Origin: Proteles cristata cristata
Lineage: Eukaryota; Chordata; Mammalia; Carnivora; Hyaenidae
DNA: 64,000 nucleotides
Assembly: GCA_017311185.1 (NCBI GenBank)
Contig: JAESUZ010002871.1
Location: 2,852,001-2,916,000 of the forward strand
Direction of reading: 5' to 3'
Shown: piece after piece, positions 59,480 to 64,000 of the stretch
How positions within the stretch are numbered: the stretch's first letter is position 1
Layout of the letters: each line of letters starts with the position of its first letter
Program-made: the position numbers and the translations under genes
The notes under the pieces: model-generated
Seen by the model: the letters and a program-made list of their open reading frames with translations, nothing else
The model's database searches: none
Told to the model about the DNA's origin: nothing

Positions 59480-60590
59480 TATTTTCTCTGCATGAATTAA
59501 TCATTATTGATATGAAGCCTGACTAGAAAGGAAGCTGATCTGACTGTATAACTACTTTCAATTCAAGTAAGCTGTCACATGCTATACATATCAATTGGAA
59601 GCCATCAAAACCAGAACATTAAATGATTTCATTCCCTAGTTGTAAAATCAATGTCCATTCCAAATTTAGACAGCTAAAAACAATTTAACTGTAAGTTTAT
59701 GGTTTACGGTTTGTGTGTGTATAAAACAATATTTCTAATCAATCATAAATACTGAAATAAATGCAGGAAGGAATATTTCCTAACATAAAAGAACTGTCAT
59801 GTCTTTTGTAGTGATGTAATATGCTAAGAAATCAAGTTTTTTAAAGCCACCAGTGAAATCACTAATGACAAGATTTGCATAGTTTTGAATGGGTTGTGTT
59901 ACTTAAGTTATTTTTGAATATATTTAACATGAACATAATCACTTTTGATTATTTTAAGTATTATGATTTTATGGAACAAAATGTTTATTTTAGTACATGG
60001 CTTTCCATTCTATATTCTTGTAAAATGCTATCCTAAAATTTTCAAACATTTCAATAAAATTAAGTTTCTATCTTAATTCAGTAATTAATGCACACTCCAA
60101 CTATAAAATATTACAATAAAGTTTAAGTCAAAGTTAAGACAAGTTAATCATATCATCTATTTAAAATAAGCACAGTAATGATAATTCAGCTAAATCACGT
60201 AAGTCTCCATATATTGCAGTTTACAACCTAAATCACATATGGACACAGATACAAACACATCCAATAAACCTCAAAGGCATTTGTTACAAAGCTTAAAAAC
60301 AGGAAATATTTTAGGATATTTGGAGAAAAATAGAACTTAATTAAAATATAAATTATTGACATTTTACTAAATAATGTGAATATTATTTATGTGCCATATA
60401 TGCCTATAATGTATCAGAATAGTTATCCAGATTAGTGAAAAGATGCAAACAAAGTCATATAATTCTAGAGAGAAAAAACTGAGGGGTGGATCTGGGTGAC
60501 TGGAAAGCCCAGAAACCCTATCCAACTAGGGTAGGTTGCCAATGCCTGACAACCTCTGAGATCTGAAATCAAATTTCACTTCTGCCTTTT
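59480..60590. other. Intronic sequence, nothing recognised
   Basis: This is AT-rich sequence with no coding or repeat signal I can name. Confidence 0.55.
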
Positions 60591-60599
60591 ATTCCTTAT

Positions 60600-61750
60600 T
60601 TAATAGTTATTTATTAGCCAGCTATTTATGGTACAGTTACTATGCTGAGTTCCAGGGAGATATTCAACAGGAAATAAGACAGACAAGTCCCTGAACCCAT
60701 GAAGGTTATAATGTAGTTAGGGATACAGAAAATCAATGTGAAAAACAACTATACAATAAAAATGAGTGCTATGGCAGATAATACTTGGGTGGAAGAGCTT
60801 TAGACATTTCAGCAGTGTTGACTTAAAGAGGTGACTGTTAATCTGTAACCTGAGTAAGGAGAAAGATGCATGAGAGAGTGACATGAGGAGAGGGGAGAAG
60901 GGACACACTAAATAGGAGGAGACACTATTCCAGTTAGAAGGAACAGTAAGATTAAAGGCCACAGAGTAGTAAAACTTTTTAGAGAGTTCTAGGAGTGATA
61001 GTGCATCAAAGAGAAAGTAACCCTGGGAAGAAAGAAAGGCGAGTATTAGGTAAGGTAGAGGAAAATAGGCAAGATCTCAAATGTGCAGGCCCATTGCTGG
61101 CTGGCAGTGGCAAGGTATCTGTAATTTATTCTCAGTAAAGGTAAGCCACTGAAAAACCCTTCCACAGAGAAGTGATTACATGTAGTACACTCTCAATCAC
61201 CCTGACGAAAGTATGAAGGATATTTGGAAGTAGGCAATGGATAATTGCAACAGTCCAGATAAAAATGAAGACTTGGGGTGCCTGGGTGGTTCACTTGGTT
61301 AAGCATCAAACTTTGGATCAGGTCATGATCCCCACATCGGACTTTGTGCTGACATCTCAGGGCCTGGAGCCTGCTGCAGATTCTGTGTCCCCTTCCCTCT
61401 CTGCCCCTCCCCTGCTCATGCTCTCTTTCTCAAAAATAAACAAATATTTTAAAAAATGATGGAGACTTGGATCAGGATAGTTTCAGAGGACACAGACAGA
61501 AACAACATAAGGAAGGTTAAATTTTATAAAGGACTTTCTCATAGAACTTGACGATAAAAGATAAAGAAATTGGAGGGGTCAATAATGTCTCTCAGTACAC
61601 AGGTAGATAACAGTTAATACCTGAGTTAGGAGAGACCATGGAAACGGGTGTATAGGAGAGGGGCATAGATAAATGAGGTGGGTTGAAAGTAGTAGACCAG
61701 AAATTTTATTTTAGACGTATTGAGTTTAACATATGGGTGAGGATTACAAG
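60600..61750 (-). mobile_element. L2 remnant, split by a SINE
   Basis: It runs in inverse L2 order: '3-end' text at 60620-60700, 'agtgctatggcagataatac' (60765), 'cattcc'-equivalent 'actattccagttagaaggaa' (60925), 'aataattgcaacagtcc' region (61240) and 'attgagtttaacatatgg' (61718). The SINE at 61275-61451 interrupts it. Confidence 0.65.
61275..61451 (+). mobile_element. CAN-SINE lacking the B box
   Basis: The head is 'ggggtgcctgggtggttcac' and the tail 'caaaaataaacaaatatt'. 'ggtcatgatccccacatcgg' shows a deletion of about 22 bp across the B box. The target-site duplication aaaaatga(tgg)agacttgg is at 61261-61276 and 61453-61470, with a short indel. Confidence 0.9.
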
Positions 61751-61754
61751 AGAA

Positions 61755-63300
61755 GATAAAACTCCCCAATTCCACGTGATACTAGAAAAAGCTTTGTTGG
61801 TTGTGGACCACGGAAACCAGATTGGACTGGATTGAAGAGTAACTGTCAGGTAACAAAACTGAAATCCCTGTAGAGCAAAATTTGTAGATGCTTGGCTCTG
61901 AAGAGGAGCCGAATGAAACTAATACAAGACCTAAAGCTTGGGAGAGATGGTTCAGCAGAGAGAGAAAGATGAATAATCTAAGAAAGAAAGGCAGGAGAGA
62001 AAAGTACCAATAGAGTTATCTGCCTCTGGACAGAAGTGGGTCAAGTCCTCTGAGTAGCAAAAGGGGTATACTATTCCTCTTGAACTCCTCCCTTCTGCCT
62101 TGGGGCATTCTCTCATAAACTTTCTCTACCCCCCCTGTAAGCAATGTATCATTATCATGCCATGGCTATCTATAGTTAACAATTGGAAGTCTCCAGCTAT
62201 GCTTATCTCTCACCTTTCTAGGACCTAGTTGTTTTGTTTTTCACAATTAGAGAGCTACTATCACTAATCTGTTCTAATTTTATAAATTATATAAGACATC
62301 ATTTCATACTACATTTGCACTCTTTCAATTATTATATTAAAAACTTGCAAAAATTTAACCTTTCTCCAAAAAAAACTAAAACTTCTTAGTTTACATTTGG
62401 GCAAATGAATTAGCATAGTATTTCTTCACAGAAGCATGATAAGTAATCTTAAATGATTTGCTCCCATAGAAATAAACATGTGGAAGAGGATTATCAAGGA
62501 ATTAACATTTAAATGGTTTCTAGAACTTTTCTCCTATTGAATCTATGGATGTATCTATAATGTGTTCATTTCTAATGGCATGCGGTGATCAATGAGGCTT
62601 TAACAATTAAAGCAACCTTCAAGGTCATACAGAAAGAAAGCCAAAGCTGCAGAAACTGACAACTTTAGAGAATTTCATGTGTATAATCTAAATGATTGTA
62701 CATACCACATCATGATATGTGAATTCTAGTAAATGAACTGTAAAGACCTTTTGGAAGCATGCCACATCTCCCAGTTAGAATGCTTTAAAACTTACCTTTG
62801 CTATTGCTCTATCAATCTAACTTGAAGCTTGCTATCTTTTAATATCTTCTGGTTATAAAAAAGACCATACTAGAAAAGATACCCAGCTGTCTTTTGGGAG
62901 AAAGTTTGACGTCAGCATAATGATGTTATATATTTTAAAACTAGTAATATACAATTTAAAAAAGCAAATACAAACTTGGATTTTGATTTTGAATTCATTC
63001 CAATGAACATACAGTGAAAATCAACATTAAAGCAATGCATTAGTTATGCTTTGGAATTCTTTTATACAAAATCATTTTCCATTAATAGAAGGAACTTTAG
63101 AAATAATTCTTTAAAAATCATTTTCAGCTTATGAAAGGAATCCAAAAAACATTTGTGAGAGTAGAATTTAGTGTAATTTTCAGAAAGAAACTAATGATAT
63201 TTTAAATATTTCTCTAAAGTGAGTTCACTACCCACCATACAATTGATTCCTAACATGTGACTTTCTTGACTTTTTTATCTGATAAGTTAATTACACTGTT
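61755..63300. other. Intronic sequence, nothing recognised
   Basis: 1.5 kb of AT-rich sequence contain no gene and no confident repeat. Confidence 0.55.
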
Positions 63301-63314
63301 GTAGTGGTCTACTT

Positions 63315-63385
63315 CAAAAGAAAAAGAAAAGAAAGGAAAGGAAAGGGAAAGAAGAGAAAGAAAAGGAAAAGAAGGGAGAAAGAAG
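63315..63385. repeat. (GAAA)n purine repeat
   Basis: This is a G/A-only run of gaaa, ggaa and gaaaa units. Confidence 0.92.
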
Positions 63386-63611
63386 AAATGTTGTAAAGAT
63401 TTAAATTTAGAGTATATTTAGCATTCCAAAATACACCAAAATGAATCATACTACAAGTTCATGAGAATTAGAATTTATAAAACATTGTTTTCAAAATCAC
63501 AAGTTTCTCTTGCAATGACTTTTATAATCTTGTTTTATCTATTTTGCCAAGACTTTTCTTTAGTCTCTGCTGCTCATATGTAATCCTAAAATTAAGAATT
63601 ATCCACTTTCA

Positions 63612-63874
63612 GAGGACTCTTTTGGCACTGCTAGTAGGAATGCAAACTGGGGTAGCCACTCTGGAAAACTGTATGGAGCTTCCTCAAAAAATTAAAAATA
63701 GAATTACCAGCAATTGTACTACTAGGTATTTATCCAAAGGATACCAAAATGCTGATTTGAAGAGGAATATGCACCCCAATGTTTATAGCAGCACTATCAA
63801 CAATACCCAAATTATGGAAAGAGTACAAATGTCCACCTACTCATGAGGGATAAAGAAGATGCGGTGTATATATG

Positions 63875-63920
<46 letters not shown>

Positions 63921-63952
63921 ATAGGTGTATGGGCTTTATATGTATGTGTATG

Positions 63953-63987
<35 letters not shown>

Positions 63988-64000
63988 TAATATTACTCAG
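63612..64000 (+). mobile_element. L1 ORF2 3' part, continues beyond the window
   Basis: 'actgctagtaggaatgcaaa', 'actctggaaaactgtatgga', 'ctaggtatttatccaaagga', 'tttatagcagcactatcaac' and, after microsatellites, 'gtaatattactcag' are in L1 ORF2 C-terminal order. (GT)n at 63874-63918 and (CA)n at 63955-63985 interrupt it. It is 5'-truncated at about 63612. Confidence 0.88.
63874..63985. repeat. Inverted (GT)n ... (CA)n microsatellite pair
   Basis: (GT)n at 63874-63918 and (CA)n at 63955-63985 are separated by 36 bp. The two tracts are complementary and can pair. Confidence 0.93.

Larger units (their letters stand above)
26924..64000 (-). other. EYS: EYS intron 28 (partial, inferred)
   Basis: This is sequence upstream of the exon on the gene strand. 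No exon 28 candidate was recognised in 37 kb. The interval includes a 5.4-kb L1 in the same orientation as the gene. The assignment depends on the exon call. Confidence 0.7.

Noticed and set aside
63544..63846. 100-codon plus-strand frame
   Set aside because: Most of it is translated L1 ORF2 3' sequence in a broken context, not a separate gene.

Overview
The window is mammalian nuclear DNA from a carnivore, most likely a felid. The evidence is about 21 tRNA-Lys-type CAN-SINEs of the cat-like SINEC_Fc form, a carnivore-type L1, AT-rich sequence, abundant dinucleotide repeats and ancient mammal-wide repeats (MIR, L2, MaLR, Tigger, hAT). Nothing looks prokaryotic: there are no operons, and every long open frame is chance, repeat or antisense, apart from one small exon.

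The only host coding sequence I can support is one 151-bp exon on the minus strand at 26773-26923. It has a polypyrimidine tract, AG acceptor and GT donor, and encodes 50 codons of the second half of a laminin-G domain. Its length, phase and glycine positions match human EYS (eyes shut homolog) exon 29 as I remember the numbering (c.5928-6078). The window is therefore read as the felid EYS locus: intron 29 at 1-26772, the exon, and intron 28 at 26924-64000, with the gene running right to left.

Layout. 1-9.5 kb: SINEs at 2.5, 3.0 and 7.4 kb, a truncated L1 tail at 4.7 kb and an L2 at 8.3-9.15 kb. 9.2-13.5 kb: hAT-like and Tigger1/MER2-like transposons, SINEs, two MIRs, and a solo retroviral LTR (13004-13445) inside a third MIR. 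15.6-19.7 kb: a SINE, then an old internally deleted L1 with a young SINE nested in it. 20.3-25.6 kb: a SINE carrying a composite insertion copied from sequence 1-2.5 kb downstream, a MaLR LTR and L2 remnants. 26.8 kb: the EYS exon. 27.4-28.4 kb: old L1. 30.14-35.50 kb: a 5.4-kb L1 in the same orientation as EYS, with broken ORF1 and ORF2. 36-43.5 kb: SINEs, an MLT2-like LTR, and an inverted pair of near-identical SINEs around a triplicated 39-bp spacer (41901-42455). 44-64 kb: MIR, L2 and L1 fragments, five or more SINEs, a hAT-like element and an L1 that leaves the window.

I found no new multi-gene system. The most informative items are the inverted SINE pair, whose exchanged target-site duplications suggest the spacer flipped and was then triplicated; the composite templated insertion at 20.47-20.71 kb; and the intact EYS exon. 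Repeat family names come from remembered consensus sequences, not a search, so subfamily labels are approximate.
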